64,000 bases of DNA, from the NCBI RefSeq assembly GCF_019649055.1, contig NW_026570382.1, forward strand, positions 172,860 to 236,859, in the 5' to 3' direction. Source of the stretch: Paramacrobiotus metropolitanus (lineage: Eukaryota; Tardigrada; Eutardigrada; Parachela; Macrobiotidae). The notes under the pieces are model-generated. The model made no database searches, had not been told where the DNA came from, and saw nothing but the letters and a program-made list of their open reading frames with translations. The translations under genes and the position numbers were made by a program. Position 1 is the stretch's first letter; every line of letters starts with the position of its first letter. This document shows, piece after piece, positions 10,744 to 21,942 of this stretch.

Positions 10744-12220
10744 CTACAGCCATCTCATTTCAGTTCCCATCTCATCTATTGGTAGCATCATTCCTGTCAT
10801 GTTCTTGGCTGCGTCTGCGCCAAAGTCATATAGTTCGACTTTGCTTGGTTCGAGGTAGGCGATGCAGTTCCGATGCGCTTCGTTTACCTCCTGAGCTTCG
10901 GCTGGATTGTGGTTTAGCTGTGCCCGGAGTTTCTGCTCCTTCTTCAGTTCGGATAATTGGTCGGCTAGTTGGGCATTGGCTTGTTCGAGGTCGTGATGGC
11001 CGTCCTCTAGTCGGTGTAGGTCTGTTGCTGGCAAAGGGTTGTCTGCCTTTGACCAGTACAATTTCCATCTGCGACTGCATTTGATCGGTAAACTGTTGTT
11101 CGTAGTCGGCTTCTCTAAGAGCCACTATGTATCGATCAACCTCGCCACGGTATACCTCGGTTTCTTGGTTTGAGCGATTCAACATTTCTTGTAACTACGC
11201 TACTGCCGCTTCTGAGGCGACGAGCGCTGTCTGTGTTTCGGCAAGTTCTCTCTTCAGTTCGAAGACGGCTTCCGTTGACCCACTAGCTTGCCTTTAAGTT
11301 GGCCGACTTCTTCCGTGTCGATTCGGCAAGATTGGTCGACCCGCTTCAGTTGGGCGTTCAGCCGATCGACCTCGCGCTGTTGGTCGGCAGTCGCTTTGTT
11401 AGCGGCTGCCAGGTCGGTTTCCCACTTTTTCGGTTCGAGTAGGTGGGTTTCGTTAATTTGCTTGATCAATCTCTTCGTACAGAGAACGAGTTTATCCGCC
11501 AACACGGCTTGTGTAGTCTGTTGGTGGCATCGTTCACGGAGGTGTGCGGTGTCTTCGATCCGTTCCGGCGCAAGCGCATTGCTGCCGTGATCCATCGTTG
11601 CGGAGTATACTCAAGGGTACTTGCTTGGTATCCGCGGGCGCCGTAGTGGCGCGCCACCGGTGTTCGGAAAAATCGGTTTCTTCTACTCTGACCCTTAGTT
11701 TGGTTGGCTGGACCCGTGTTTCCCACTTGTTGAGCAGTGAGTTTCCGACCTTCGTGGTCGACCTCTGGCTTGGACAGGTCGGTTGGCTTTTACCGACCTC
11801 CGTGGTCGGTTGCTGTTGACCGACCTTCGTGGTCGGTGTAAGTCCGACCTGGTTGGTTCGTGGAGGTCCGACCTAGTTCGTCGGTGGAGGTCCGACCTCC
11901 TTGGTTGGTGGAATCCTACCGACTTCCAAGGTCGATTGAGCTCTACCGATTTTTGTGGTCGGTTGCTTCTGACCAACCTCCATGGTTGGTGACTGTTGAC
12001 CGACCTCCCTGTTCAGTTGGGGTTGACCGTCCTTCGAGGTCGGTTGCTGTTGACCGACCTCCGTCCCAGTTAGGTTGGTCGGTGAAGTCGCCGTGCCCAA
12101 GTGGGGCGAGGTCGACTTTCGCTTCTCATCCGTCTGGTTAGGTGATTGGCATCCGATTCCGGCGGCTGTTGAAGCTTTCTCTGGGTCTTGGGTTTTGTGA
12201 GCCCGAGTGAGCGCGCTCAC
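10744..12220 (-). pseudogene. decayed gag amino-terminal region: repeats and coiled coil
   Basis: From 12220 downward the minus strand opens with an ATG and a segment of degenerate 9-residue repeats (E-V-G-Q-Q-Q-P-T type, 27 bp each). Then follow heptad-rich frames at 11595-11254, 11185-10826 and 11061-10744 that look like coiled coil (K-x-L-x-A-x-L pattern, many E/Q/L). The intact gag at 42.1-43.0 kb also begins with a long coiled coil before its capsid core. Frames are interrupted, so this is a remnant. Confidence 0.45.
11780..12090. repeat. array of CCGACC/GGTCGG palindromic units
   Basis: About a dozen CCGACC or GGTCGG hexamers lie in ~310 bp, many paired as near-palindromes of the form ACCGACC-N5-GGTCGGT (for example around 11796-11815 and 11820-11840), with a unit of roughly 27 bp. 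The array overlaps the gag repeat region. It resembles in position and layout the TGACCTTT array before gag in the intact giant element. Confidence 0.6.
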
Positions 12221-12545
12221 CCAAGTGGGACGACTGCCAGTTTACTGTTCCTCCAGTTAAGTCAGAGGTGGTCTGTGCGCCAAGTCAGTGATCCTGACCG
12301 GCATGCAGCTGTACCGCACCCATTCCCCCCCCCGCTTGGGTTGGACAGGGCTGCCGAGGCGTCTTCGAACCTGTCATCGAAATCCGAAGTCGGGTTCGAG
12401 TCGGCGAGGAAGATCCGCTCGTTACGCTTCTTCCTTGCCTCTGCCGACTCTATGAGTCGGCTGGCGACCGTTGTGAGTCGTCCCGGCCGGCATGCCGAAG
12501 TGGATACGGTCCGGCTGTATTACGCCTGGAGTATGTGCTTGGGTA

Positions 12546-12743
12546 CTACTTCATGTAATATCCGGTTGCTTTGACATGGTTGTGAATGGCGGCTCCTGTG
12601 GAACACATAAGGCTTTTTGCTTTTGTACCGTATATCGAACAATCCTTTGCGTTGGGATGTTTGATGAGATCAGGAACTTCTGTGGGTTCAGGAACTCCGA
12701 GCGTTTTGAAGTCGTAAGGAAGTTTAACGATTTTGGCGCTCAT
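12546..12743 (-). CDS. clean 65-codon ORF, unknown
   Basis: ATG at 12743 sits in a good context (AAAATGA) and the frame is open to a TAG, unlike the broken frames around it. The product begins M-S-A-K-I-V-K-L-P-Y-D-F-K, is mostly hydrophilic and has two cysteines. No family is recognised. It could be the first exon or leader ORF of the decayed element, or a captured host exon. Confidence 0.3.
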   Translation of the reverse strand: MSAKIVKLPYDFKTLGVPEPTEVPDLIKHPNAKDCSIYGTKAKSLMCSTGAAIHNHVKATGYYMK

Positions 12744-12889
12744 TTTTTACTGAAAAATAAAATATTTTTAGGTCGACCAAAGTTGTTATTTGGTCGAAAT
12801 TTTATGTTTTAAGCCGTTAGAAGCCGCATCAGGATTTTAGAAATTTTTTCTGACGGTAGAAAATTCGTCAAAAAGAATAGATAAGAAAA

Positions 12890-13100
12890 TGACCGACCTC
12901 TGGTCGGTTAGCCAGAGTGGTCAGTTAATCAAAAAGATATCGGTAAAGGTAAGTTTTGGGTCGGTTTCTCCAACAAAATTTACTTTTATCGGTCGAAAAT
13001 TGACACGGGTTGCCACAGCTTTAAAGGTTTGTTGCGGTTCCGTAGAGGTCGGTGATCCGCTGTTTGGAGGTCGGTTATCCGCCGTTTCTCGGTCGTAGTC
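12890..13100. repeat. cluster of GGTCGG/CCGACC words upstream of the remnant gag
   Basis: The hexamer GGTCGG or its complement, or one-base variants, recurs several times here (for example around 12893, 12903, 13049, 13070 and 13091). In the sense of the decayed element this is its leader region, so the placement parallels the octamer array in the leader of the intact element. Confidence 0.45.
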
Positions 13101-13828
13101 CGCCGTTAAAGTTGTGCGTCGCTATTCAAAGCGAAGGTCCCCTTATGAAGACGTAATCCAATCGCGCTGCAGGCTGTCGTGGCGAGCCCGGTCCGTCTGT
13201 TGAGATGGGGAAATTACCGTGCGTGCGGGGAAGCTGCTCTGTCTGGCTGCTCTTCTTGTAGGGAAGAGACGAAGAACTGTGGCTCGTTAACAGTGACAGG
13301 GATCGCTTTTGCGGTCAACCCGTGTTTCCACAGTTATAAGTTATAAGATCAGGTTGATCAACGGTCGAAGCAGAGGCTGCGTTTGCAGTTAATCTGAACA
13401 ACTACCGTGGGTTCCTCCGGGTTCTCCAAAAGATGCCTTCACCGACTCCTCAGAGATTCGTGGTAGGAAAACCAGACGATCTGCTTACCATGTAACAGGC
13501 AAGCGCAAGGAGATCACAGCAAGTCTTCGTTGATAAATAAAGGCGATACAAATACCGCGTGATATGCGGGAAGAGAACACAGAAGCCAGTCTGGCCTAAT
13601 ATCGATGTGCACGCTAGAAAGTTCTTGAGTGTCTGTCAAGGCGTGAAAGAATGCTGGCGGCAACGTCGTGCTAGCCAGACTGCGTGCGTGATGCGAGGCG
13701 CGGACTTGGCTCTATCCAACACGAGCGTATAAACGTTGAGCATACGAACGAGCGCATGAGTTGTACTGCGATAAAGGAACAAGAGAACCAGTATGCTCAG
13801 TGTGTGCGCACGCGGTATATCCGCTTGA
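13101..13828. other. element interior without recognisable gene
   Basis: Only short ORFs of biased composition occur and none shows a family signature. This would be the leader or 5' flank of the decayed gag-pol on the minus strand. No LTR-like direct repeat was found between this stretch and 4.1-5 kb by eye. Confidence 0.35.
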
Positions 13829-14460
13829 GTGGAGAGTGCAGTGCATCACACACACGTACAAAAGAGAGGCAAATACAGCATGTGTGCGTGCGTACGCATA
13901 CCGGCCAAGTATAGCGTAGGTACCACGCAAGCTCGTATGCGTCTCACACTCACCCGGCAGAGCTCGACGGATAGCTCGGTCGACCTTCTCACAGACAACC
14001 CGACAATACCGTCACCGCTCGGCACTGTTCAAGCCGGGGTTTCTCCTGAGTCGCCGGTTGACGGCAGCGCGGAATCGGTTTTTTAATCAGATTAAAGACA
14101 ACTTGACCCGACTGATCCGATATTTCAGGCACCGGTCGGACAGTATTCTGCTGTGACCAGGCCGAAGTACACCGGGTATTCTCCGAAGGCCAAATGTGTG
14201 GTGATTGTACGCACAGACCAGAACGTTCGGATACGATTTTCGAAGGAAACCGGGGAATTCTCGCAGGAAAACGCGAAAAGCACTGCGTGGGTAAAATTTA
14301 CGCTACGCTTTGGAAGCCCGCAACTTACTGGACGGTTTATGAACTTCATCGTCCCGCGGACGTCTGGAACCTATGGATGGTTGCACCAGCAAATGGGATC
14401 CCAAAGCATTGCAGTCCCCGCACTACGCTTCCGATTTTTCCGTAGACAGATGATTATCAA
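13829..14460 (+). pseudogene. plus-strand coding remnant, possibly ORF3-like
   Basis: On the plus strand, opposite to the rest of the element, a frame runs from about 13950 with two stops near 14086, then continues from 14153 with K-Y-T-G-Y-S-P-K-A-K. The intact element's ORF3 has K-Y-T-G-E-D-H-R-E-R-K in its duplicated domain, so this could be a related accessory ORF. The match is short and other frames are also open, so confidence is low. Confidence 0.25.
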
Positions 14461-14494
14461 TAGCTACTTAAATTGTTCTACGTTAACCGGAAAC

Positions 14495-14661
14495 TGCGGC
14501 AAAATAGTTACAGGCTATATTGCCATCCATACTGCGGCAAAATAGCTAACGGCTATTGTAACGCAGTGTGCGGCAAAATAGCAAAAGGCTATTTTACCGA
14601 CCATAGTGCGGTAAAATAGCTAATGGCTATTTTGCCGCAAAAACTGCGGCAAAATAGCCAC
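14495..14661. repeat. right terminal hairpin array, five units
   Basis: TGCGGYAAAATAG starts at 14495, 14533, 14569, 14607 and 14645, a regular 36-38 bp period. Each of the first four is followed after a short loop by GGCTATTTTRCCG or a variant, so each unit folds on itself. The array is inverted relative to that at 4129-4246. Confidence 0.75.
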
Positions 14662-14665
14662 TTTG

Positions 14666-14674
14666 TATATTGAC
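14666..14674. repeat. right target-site duplication, 9 bp
   Basis: Exact copy of TATATTGAC at 4112-4120, immediately outside the right terminal array. Confidence 0.7.
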
Positions 14675-16195
14675 CGGACATCCGTGCCGCAGCGGAGGTG
14701 GCCGAAACAAAAAAGCTCGCAAAACATGCGTGGCTCCAGCCAAGATATGATTTTATCCCCGCGGCCTTCGAAATATACGGACGCTTGGGAGAATGAGCCA
14801 AGAAGCTGGTCGATAAAATCGGACACCTCACAGCGGCCGCTACCGGGCAACCACGCGAGAAAGAATTTTTCCGGCAGCGGATCTCCGCACTAATTCAAAG
14901 AGGAAACGCTATGTGCGTGATGGGCACAATACAAGATTCGGAGAAATTAGAGAAAATTTGCTTGTTATAGCCTCTCAAAAGTGTGCTGTTGTTGATGTTT
15001 CGATGTGAAAGTGTGTTGCTGTTGATGTTTCGATGTGAAAGTGTGTTAAGGCTCAGAACATCAACTACAATTAAATAAAGAACAACACTTACTGCAGTTC
15101 CCGCCAAATTAAATTAATACATCAAATTATCACCAAAAAGCCTAGACTGCATTAACGCTACCCAATGCTCAACTGCAAGGTCTCAAGGTAGCTGCAGAAC
15201 ATGCTCGACCACCGGAAGGAATGCTTGCTGGTAAAGAATGCGGATTTAGGGTATGCAGAATGCACCTGGTGCGCGCTCGCTCCAGGAACCCTGATTCGTG
15301 GCCAGGGTGTATATGAGAATGCGAATGCTTGCTGCGTCTTCTTCCGGTGCGGTTCCGTGCGTATCGTGGCGGGAGAGAGCAGTGAGATGGGTTGTGCCTT
15401 TAATCAATGTACAAGTTGCTAGAGGGTGGGATGGTGGGTAAAGTAAACACACTAAAGGTCACTCACAAATATTGCAGGTGGAAAACTGAAAAGAAATTTA
15501 CCGCACAGAGTCTTCAGCAACAAGAAAAGAAAACACAAATTCAGACGCAACAAAAATGACATTCGAATGCAACTCTGCTATAAAGAGCGATATGTGCACA
15601 GCAGCGCGATGAACAAAGGCAAAATGGCGTCCGGCAAGAGGTCAGCCAATCACTTGCTTTGGTGATGACTTTGCGGATATGTCGGGAACTTTCTAGAGGG
15701 CCAGCGTTTCTCTCAACTGCGTTAACCTAAGTTGTTGTGTAGCGATATAATCGCTAACTTCTGTTGTAGTCTCTGCAATTCGAATCACTATGCGAGGGGT
15801 AAATAGCGATGACGTTAGTTTTAACCGATTTTTTTTGTAGTGAGCTTGTGTGGCATGCGTTCCGCAGAAGGCAACGATACCGATCAGTTGCCGAAGCACC
15901 TACTAATTCAAACATAAAATGTGCAAAATACAAAGCTTGCCGCAGATGTTTGAGTAAAATTTATTGCATATGACAACAATTTACCAAAGCACAAAGGATA
16001 AGGTCATAGTGTATAAATGGGAAGAAAAGCTGCAGACGGAGTAAGGTGTCAAAAACAGTCAGTATCAAGTAAAACTGCCAATTTATTTATGTACAGAAAC
16101 GTATGCACTCCAATGTATTTGCCCAAATCTGCCCAAAATTTGAAACTTTTGGTTATGCGTCTTTCCATGATGCTAGTTCGATTGGCCGGTCTTCT
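14675..16195. other. spacer with a 30-bp tandem duplication, no gene seen
   Basis: A 30-bp unit ending in GATGTTTCGATGTGAAA is tandemly duplicated at 14981-15010 and 15011-15040. No coding region is supported. A TTTATT at 16082-16087 may be the poly(A) signal (AATAAA on the minus strand) of the gene that ends at 16196. Confidence 0.5.
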
Positions 16196-16786
16196 TCACT
16201 GTGGCCCCTGCTCGCTGGATGGATCATCAACTATTGCCGCGCGAGGACAGCGCGGGTCGCCAGGACAAGGAAAAGATACAGAAGGTCCGATCAACTGTAA
16301 AAGAGGCATGCAATAAATGTGTGCAGTAACATTCCAGCATTCAAGTTCCACATTTACAGATGTTAGTTACCAGGAATGCTAGCATTACGTAAATACGGTC
16401 ACTTATTCTATAGTCTTTCACACTGTAGCGATCAAAATTTAAAAGACCAGCGCACGGTATCGAAACTTCGAGTCCTGGTCATCACGAATTTGCATAAGAG
16501 CGTACGTCACTATGCATATGCGTAATTGCCGTAGTCCCCATTCCATTTAAGAGTATTATAAATCTGTCATTATTTAATAGTATTACGTAATATTAATATT
16601 AATCGATTCATTTTAATTTTTTAATGGCTGTAACCAGACATCACTGTTGTAAAATTAAAGTTGGAAATTATGTACAATATATTATAACATGCGTCTAATT
16701 TTGCAATAAATGTTAGTAATTTGTCAGCTTACCAAAGCCATGACCGCCACGACCAACATCATCCAAATGGACCGTAGAATATTCAT
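16196..16786 (-). CDS. small secreted two-cysteine peptide, paralogue A (2 exons)
   Basis: Minus-strand model: exon 1 16786-16733 (18 codons), phase-0 donor GTAAGC, acceptor TTTTACAG, exon 2 16294-16196 ending in TGA. The 50-aa product has a hydrophobic signal peptide (M-N-I-L-R-S-I-W start) and a 32-residue tail with cysteines in C-P-G-D-P-R-C and an acidic end finishing E-Q-G-P-Q. Paralogue C ends almost identically (D-Q-G-P-Q), which supports the exon 2 frame. A TATATAA lies at 16914-16908, about 125 bp upstream of the start; paralogues B and C have TATA boxes at nearly the same distance. Function unknown; secretion is inferred. Confidence 0.72.
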
Positions 16787-19144
16787 GCTTGCTATAACAG
16801 ATGCAGAAAGGTTGAGCCAGGCAAAGATGATTATTACGTTAATTGCCGAAACGTTTGTTTATTACGATGAATATAACTGTAATTACTTGTAATACATCGA
16901 ATGCTGCTTATATACCATAAAAGATGAACACCAGTTCGATACGCAGCGCACAAGTTAAGCAACAGCGTATTGTTTTGAGATGGAATTGTTTTCAATATCG
17001 CTAGAGAACCCAGTTTGTAGGAATTTTCTTAACGATTATTTCGCAGAAAATTTCATTATGAGCGTGCGTTCTGCCGCGTTAAAGTGATTTGTGGGCGCAG
17101 CAATCCATACGAAACGTTCGATGTACTGTGCGGCAGTACGTAAGTTTGTTCGCGTTCGTGTTGTTATTGTGCGCCAAATAGCAGATGGTAGTTACAATAA
17201 TATGTTTATTATTATTTTGCCGGCCCAAGTCAAAATAACCTTCGGCAGTCGAATGTTTATGGCATGACTCCGCATGAGACATGTTTTCTGCGATAATATC
17301 AATAACCATCAAAGCTGCCAAAAAAGGTACTGGAATTAGGTAAAAGGTTTTAAGCATAAAAAGCAATCAGTCAGAATCCCAAAGTAATTCAAAACTAAAG
17401 GTAATGCATTCGCTTTATACAGCGATAGATAGCATTCTCTTTAACAACTGCCAAACTACGTCAGCAAACATAAGCCGGCAGGCCCGTCGCGAGATTCCTG
17501 TGCAATTTTCAAAAAAACCTCCTACAGTCATCGGAAAATTTTTCTGAATACACCATTGATTCGTCGAAATTCTGAACAAAAGTTGAGGCCGATTGAATGT
17601 ATTCAGACCCTTACAGGCGGTAATTCGACAGCCTGACTTCTGAATTCTGCACTTTCAAAATGCTTCTTACAGCTTTATCATATTTTTTCTAATATTAGAT
17701 CGCCGTAAAATTCTGAACAGGTTGAGGCCAAATTTCAAAGTTCAAGGTCGTCATATGTCACAAAGTTTTGCTTGAAGAATAGAGAAACCATTTGCTTGCA
17801 ATACTAATTGTATCACTGAAAAGGCTCGAGATGTAACTGTTGAAATACACTGCTATTTGCACAGTAACTCTGAAATGCAATTCATCATCAACCGTTTTGC
17901 AGCAAATCAATGATTCAGATTTTCGATGAAAACTGTAGGTTAAAATGTCTCAACAGCCTCCGGTAAATTTATGGTGAATGTATATAAAATCGGAAAAGTG
18001 TATCACGCCGTTTACATAGATTTTATGCTTTTTTTATATATCTTAAGTTTCGAAAGTTTAGGTCGTTCAGTTTTGCCGAGTAAAGGAACCGTCGAAACGG
18101 CAAACGTAGGGAATCACGTACTAGTAATTCATACCTGCACCGATCCGCGAGCGGGTTGGTGTGCCAAAATTTTCTCACAGATCAAAGCCACATCGTTTGA
18201 AAATATTATTGACAAAACTGACAAAAGCGCCGGGTCAGGCAAATTTCAAACATGACCTTTAAGCGGTACACTTTCTAACCCAAATTATTATGTGGGTCGA
18301 TTATGTAGATCGATTAAAACATTTACAACTGATCCCCACAACAAAGTATGTGTACACGTGCATAATTTGTTGTGGGTACTGAATGTTCCGGCTTTGAATG
18401 TAATGTCTGTTTTAGGTAGCGTGGAACATGAAAATGTCAAAGAGAAACACTTATTTTTCTAAACCTTATACGAACGAGTCCAGCATTAATGACAGGGTTT
18501 AGCGCAACCTTTACTCAAAAAAATTCGCAAGGTATGGTGAGCCTAAGACGATGCTAACTATGTAAAACATAAGTTTTGGTCAGCAAAAACCGTTCGGAAC
18601 CGAAAATACACCGCACTCTAAAGTCCTTACGTCCTAGAGGATAATAAACATGATAAAACTGCAAGAGTGGAAAAGTAGTGTACAATATCTCATAATGATG
18701 ATGATATTCTACGGTACTACTACAATGATGCCATTTCCTAACTGTGAGGTATTCTCTGGTTCCGACACAATTTTAGCACGGCAAAGCGATATTATTCGCA
18801 TTATCGAACCCAAAGAACAACCTGCTGGGAACATATGAGCAAAATTTATTTTCTTGTATTCTACAATAATTTGCTGAAGTCTTGGCATGAGTAAACTGTA
18901 CAAAAGAGAAAGAGCACTGTAAATCTGTTAATATAAAAGGCAATAAAAGCACCATCATATTTGTTGCTCTTCGTGACACATGTACAGAGCAGGTCGTGTA
19001 TACAGATTGCACAGTATAATAGGTACGCGGTAGTCGGATATTTGTTGAGCCGATATTTTTCCGTCAAAGGGAACTTTTGATATGAGCAATACAGACACAA
19101 TCCACTGGGTTTGTCCGGGTCGTAGGCAACTTAATTACAATTAT
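16787..19144. other. spacer in tandem duplication block, no gene seen
   Basis: The stretch near 17165-17260 resembles 19845-19960 (both carry GCACAATAA at one end and a CCTTCGGCAGT-type sequence at the other), so gene plus flank were duplicated together. An 11-bp inverted repeat CCCACAACAAA / TTTGTTGTGGG lies at 18335-18345 and 18366-18376 around a CACGTG. One hydrophobic-start ORF on the minus strand (from 17357) is within the duplicated block but is not conserved as a frame in the other copy. Confidence 0.5.
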
Positions 19145-19447
19145 CTACTGGTCGTCGGAATTTTTACGGACAATGTTTTTCTGGGAGCACTCCCACGGCT
19201 TCCATGTTGGATTGCACTTGGATGCATCAAATGACGATACGGAAGGCGCGGCCACCTGCAAGAATAAAAGTTCGTTTTGAATAAACTGAAATCGGAAAGG
19301 TCATCCTAAGGTGATTACTTCGATCGGCGGTCATCAGAAACTGGACAGATCAACATTCAAAAATCCGCTCGTGTAATAATAATGTTGACCTACCAAAGCC
19401 ATAACCGCCACGAGCAACATCGTCCAGATGCATCGTAGAGTGTTCAT
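19145..19447 (-). CDS. small secreted two-cysteine peptide, paralogue B (2 exons)
   Basis: Minus-strand model: exon 1 19447-19394 (18 codons), phase-0 donor GTAGGT, acceptor TTCTTGCAG, exon 2 19255-19145 ending in TAG; 54 aa. The signal peptide is close to that of paralogue A (M-N-T-L-R-C-I-W start). The mature part has C-N-P-T-W-K-P-W-E-C, the same C-N-P opening as paralogue D at 1 kb, then a basic/polar tail ending N-S-D-D-Q. A TATA-like TATAAAA is at about 19571-19584 on the complementary strand, ~125 bp upstream. The mature sequence has diverged far more than the signal exon, as in defence or venom-like secreted peptide families; function unknown. Confidence 0.7.
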
Positions 19448-21471
19448 GATTGCAAAATGGTTGCTGAGCGGTAGAGCCGAGAAAATGATTGAAACACCGA
19501 TAACTGAAAATTACTTAACGTTTTGTTTTCCTGATCTGCAATAATGGCTGCTGGACCAGTCTCGCACCTCTTTTTTATATTTTATCGCGATTGAAAACAA
19601 AGCGCGCACGGCACAATAACAACCGTGATAGTTAGAAAATGCATTACGACATCAAAAGTGCAGTTCCAGTTTCGAAGCATTGTTTTCAAAAAATACTGTC
19701 GTCGAACTATGTTTTTACAAGACTTTTTCACAATACTCAACTCCAACAATGTTTTTAGAATACAACTGCTCATTAAAGAACACTATTCTTGGTGCACAAT
19801 TCATTGATAATATGCGGACAGTCTAAAGGCGGCAGTGTATCTGTAGATTGTTATTGTGCGGCACATAGCAAACAGTAGGTGGAACAATTCTCCTTACACA
19901 ACCAAAAATCACCTTCGGCAGTTTAATGCTAAGAACATTAAACAGCTTATTTCGAGTCGTCCTAGAAGACTGCAGAAGAATATGCATGAAATATAAGTAG
20001 ATTGGTAGTACAATTAACAATACAAAACATAAACACAATACAAAACATATACAATACAATAAAAAAACAAAACATCGATATCAGACAAAACATCGATTAG
20101 TACCGTTAAGAGTGTGATTAGTACCATAGTGACGGTGCCGAGTACGTACCGGTATCAGTAAAAACTCTAAGCACAAAATGCTTTCTCAAAGTCAATTAAA
20201 TTTCGAATTATCCCGTACACGCGAAACACTCCGAAGATTCACGCAGAGGGCGAAATTTGACATCATTTGGATAAATCTTTCAATTTTTAACAATATCTGA
20301 AGGAGCGCATTTTTCCGGCTATACATGTAATGCTGACCAGTGACCATGAATCCATGATAAGTTAGATGTCGACCTGATTATTAACGAATTAAAAGTCGGC
20401 TTTCGCTTGAAAATTATGTTGCTGCTATTATGCTCCGTAAATACATTTACAGAGTAGCACTCTGTATATACAGATTGATGCTCTGTGAATGCTTTTATGT
20501 TTGCTTGGATGCCTTTTTTATTCGACAAGCATGCTAACAATGTCCGATCTGGGCCGGATCCTTGCTGTTATTACTTACACTGTGGACATTAGCATTTTTT
20601 TGAGACAGTTCATGATAACGTCACCGTAACCTTTGTGTCTGTGCTGGGCACAGGAACCGAATTTTTCACATAAAAATTTCAAAAATATCGTGGAGCCCCT
20701 CACGCACTGCAAGTTCTGGCTGTCAAATATCAATTCAAAGTCGCTTTGGTTTTTCAGCGAGATATGCGGTAATATGTTATGGAAATCAGTTTTATTATCC
20801 TGAATTTTAGTATATACTGTAACTATATATCGATACATTTCCGGAATTCATGGTTTTCGGCTTTCCGGGTCGAAGCAAAAGGATTTGTGACTTGCATTTG
20901 TGACTTGCATTTGTCAGTTAAAGATTAATTTTTTTTTCAATGGATGTCATCTTTGTTTTGACGGAGTATCTTGAAGTCCGGATAAAAGAGAGCGTAATCG
21001 TTATTTAAAGAAATAACTCTGTATTATTAAAACTCCTGGTCTCTCTGCCATATGAAAATGTTTAACCATAACGGCAGTTTTATTACTCGCAACAGTTTAT
21101 ATGAAACTCCTAACGGAATACATTCACAAAGCAACTACCGATCCCGACTACACTATGTGCAACTTTAGGCTGTAGAGTGCCGTGTAGAAGTTTGGATAAA
21201 ATTGATTGTTTCTCCCATTAACAAGGCTGAACAAGCTACCAAAGGTACCTGCTAAAACTTGAGATTAATGAAAAAAAAAACTGTAAAATATATAGGTAGC
21301 TAAGGTAGTGGCTGTCCTAGCCGGTACCAGCAATCTGACGCTGGGGAACTTCTCATATTCTTTATGTACAAAATGGTTATATATAAAGCATTTTGTTTAA
21401 AATCCTGCCAAAATCTTAAGCAGCTTCTGGTATTGGTCTGTACACGGTGCCCATCCTGTAGCCGGTCTACT
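19448..21471. other. spacer in tandem duplication block, no gene seen
   Basis: Contains the second copy of the duplicated flank (19845-19960), an A/C-rich low-complexity run near 20025-20095, and a 13-bp tandem repeat ATTTGTGACTTGC at 20883-20908. No coding region is supported. Confidence 0.5.
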
Positions 21472-21942
21472 TCACTGTGGTCCCTGGTCGTTGAATGAAT
21501 CCTCAACGATTTCCGCACGAGGGGGACATGGGTTTCGCGGGGATCCCGGCAGACATCTAACTGATTCAGACGGTTTGATAAACTGCAAATGGATATGCAA
21601 TAATTATGCCAGATCTTCATGAACATCACTCAAGCCGGCGACAAAGGCACAACATTCGATATTATATAGGTATTTACTTAGCTTATTATTTATTGTATAT
21701 TTCTTCGTGCTGTAGCATTAAAATTCAACATGCCCTCAGTGTGCGGTAATCTGCGCTGCGTTATATCTCTACTGTGTGATGCCGTTTCAGAGTTACCAAA
21801 TATTTCCAAAAATGAATGCCGATATTGTGGCAAGTACGGTAACTTTACTGTTCTATTTATTACCTATAGACTATTATAGTTAGCTTACCAAAGCCATGAA
21901 TACCACGAAGAGCATTATCCAAATGGATCGGAAAACGTTCAT
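21472..21942 (-). CDS. small secreted two-cysteine peptide, paralogue C (2 exons)
   Basis: Minus-strand model: exon 1 21942-21889 (18 codons), phase-0 donor GTAAGC, acceptor CATTTGCAG, exon 2 21582-21472 ending in TGA; 54 aa. Starts M-N-V-F-R-S-I-W with a hydrophobic core. The mature part has C-L-P-G-S-P-R-N-P-C and ends D-Q-G-P-Q like paralogue A. TTATATA at 22056-22062 is a TATA box on the minus strand, ~115 bp upstream of the start. With paralogues A and B it forms a tandem array spaced by about 2.5 kb. Confidence 0.72.

Larger units (their letters stand above)
4121..14665 (-). mobile_element. 10.5-kb TIR element carrying a decayed giant Ty3-like gag-pol
   Basis: The insertion is delimited by a perfect 9-bp direct repeat outside and by inverted arrays inside. 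The shared inner terminal sequence GGCTATTTTGCCGCAGTTTT reads inward from both ends; the outermost six bases differ. Read on the minus strand the interior holds, in order: a 65-codon ORF, a gag amino-terminal repeat and coiled coil, a capsid core, a CCHC-like knuckle, a winged-helix-like segment, an aspartic protease, an accessory domain and a pre-RT region. All are broken by stops or frameshifts. Their relatives are in the intact giant element at 39.6-64 kb. No RT, RNase H, integrase or transposase and no LTR pair is visible. It could be a TIR transposon that captured retroelement DNA, or a retroelement relative that acquired TIRs. Confidence 0.65.
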
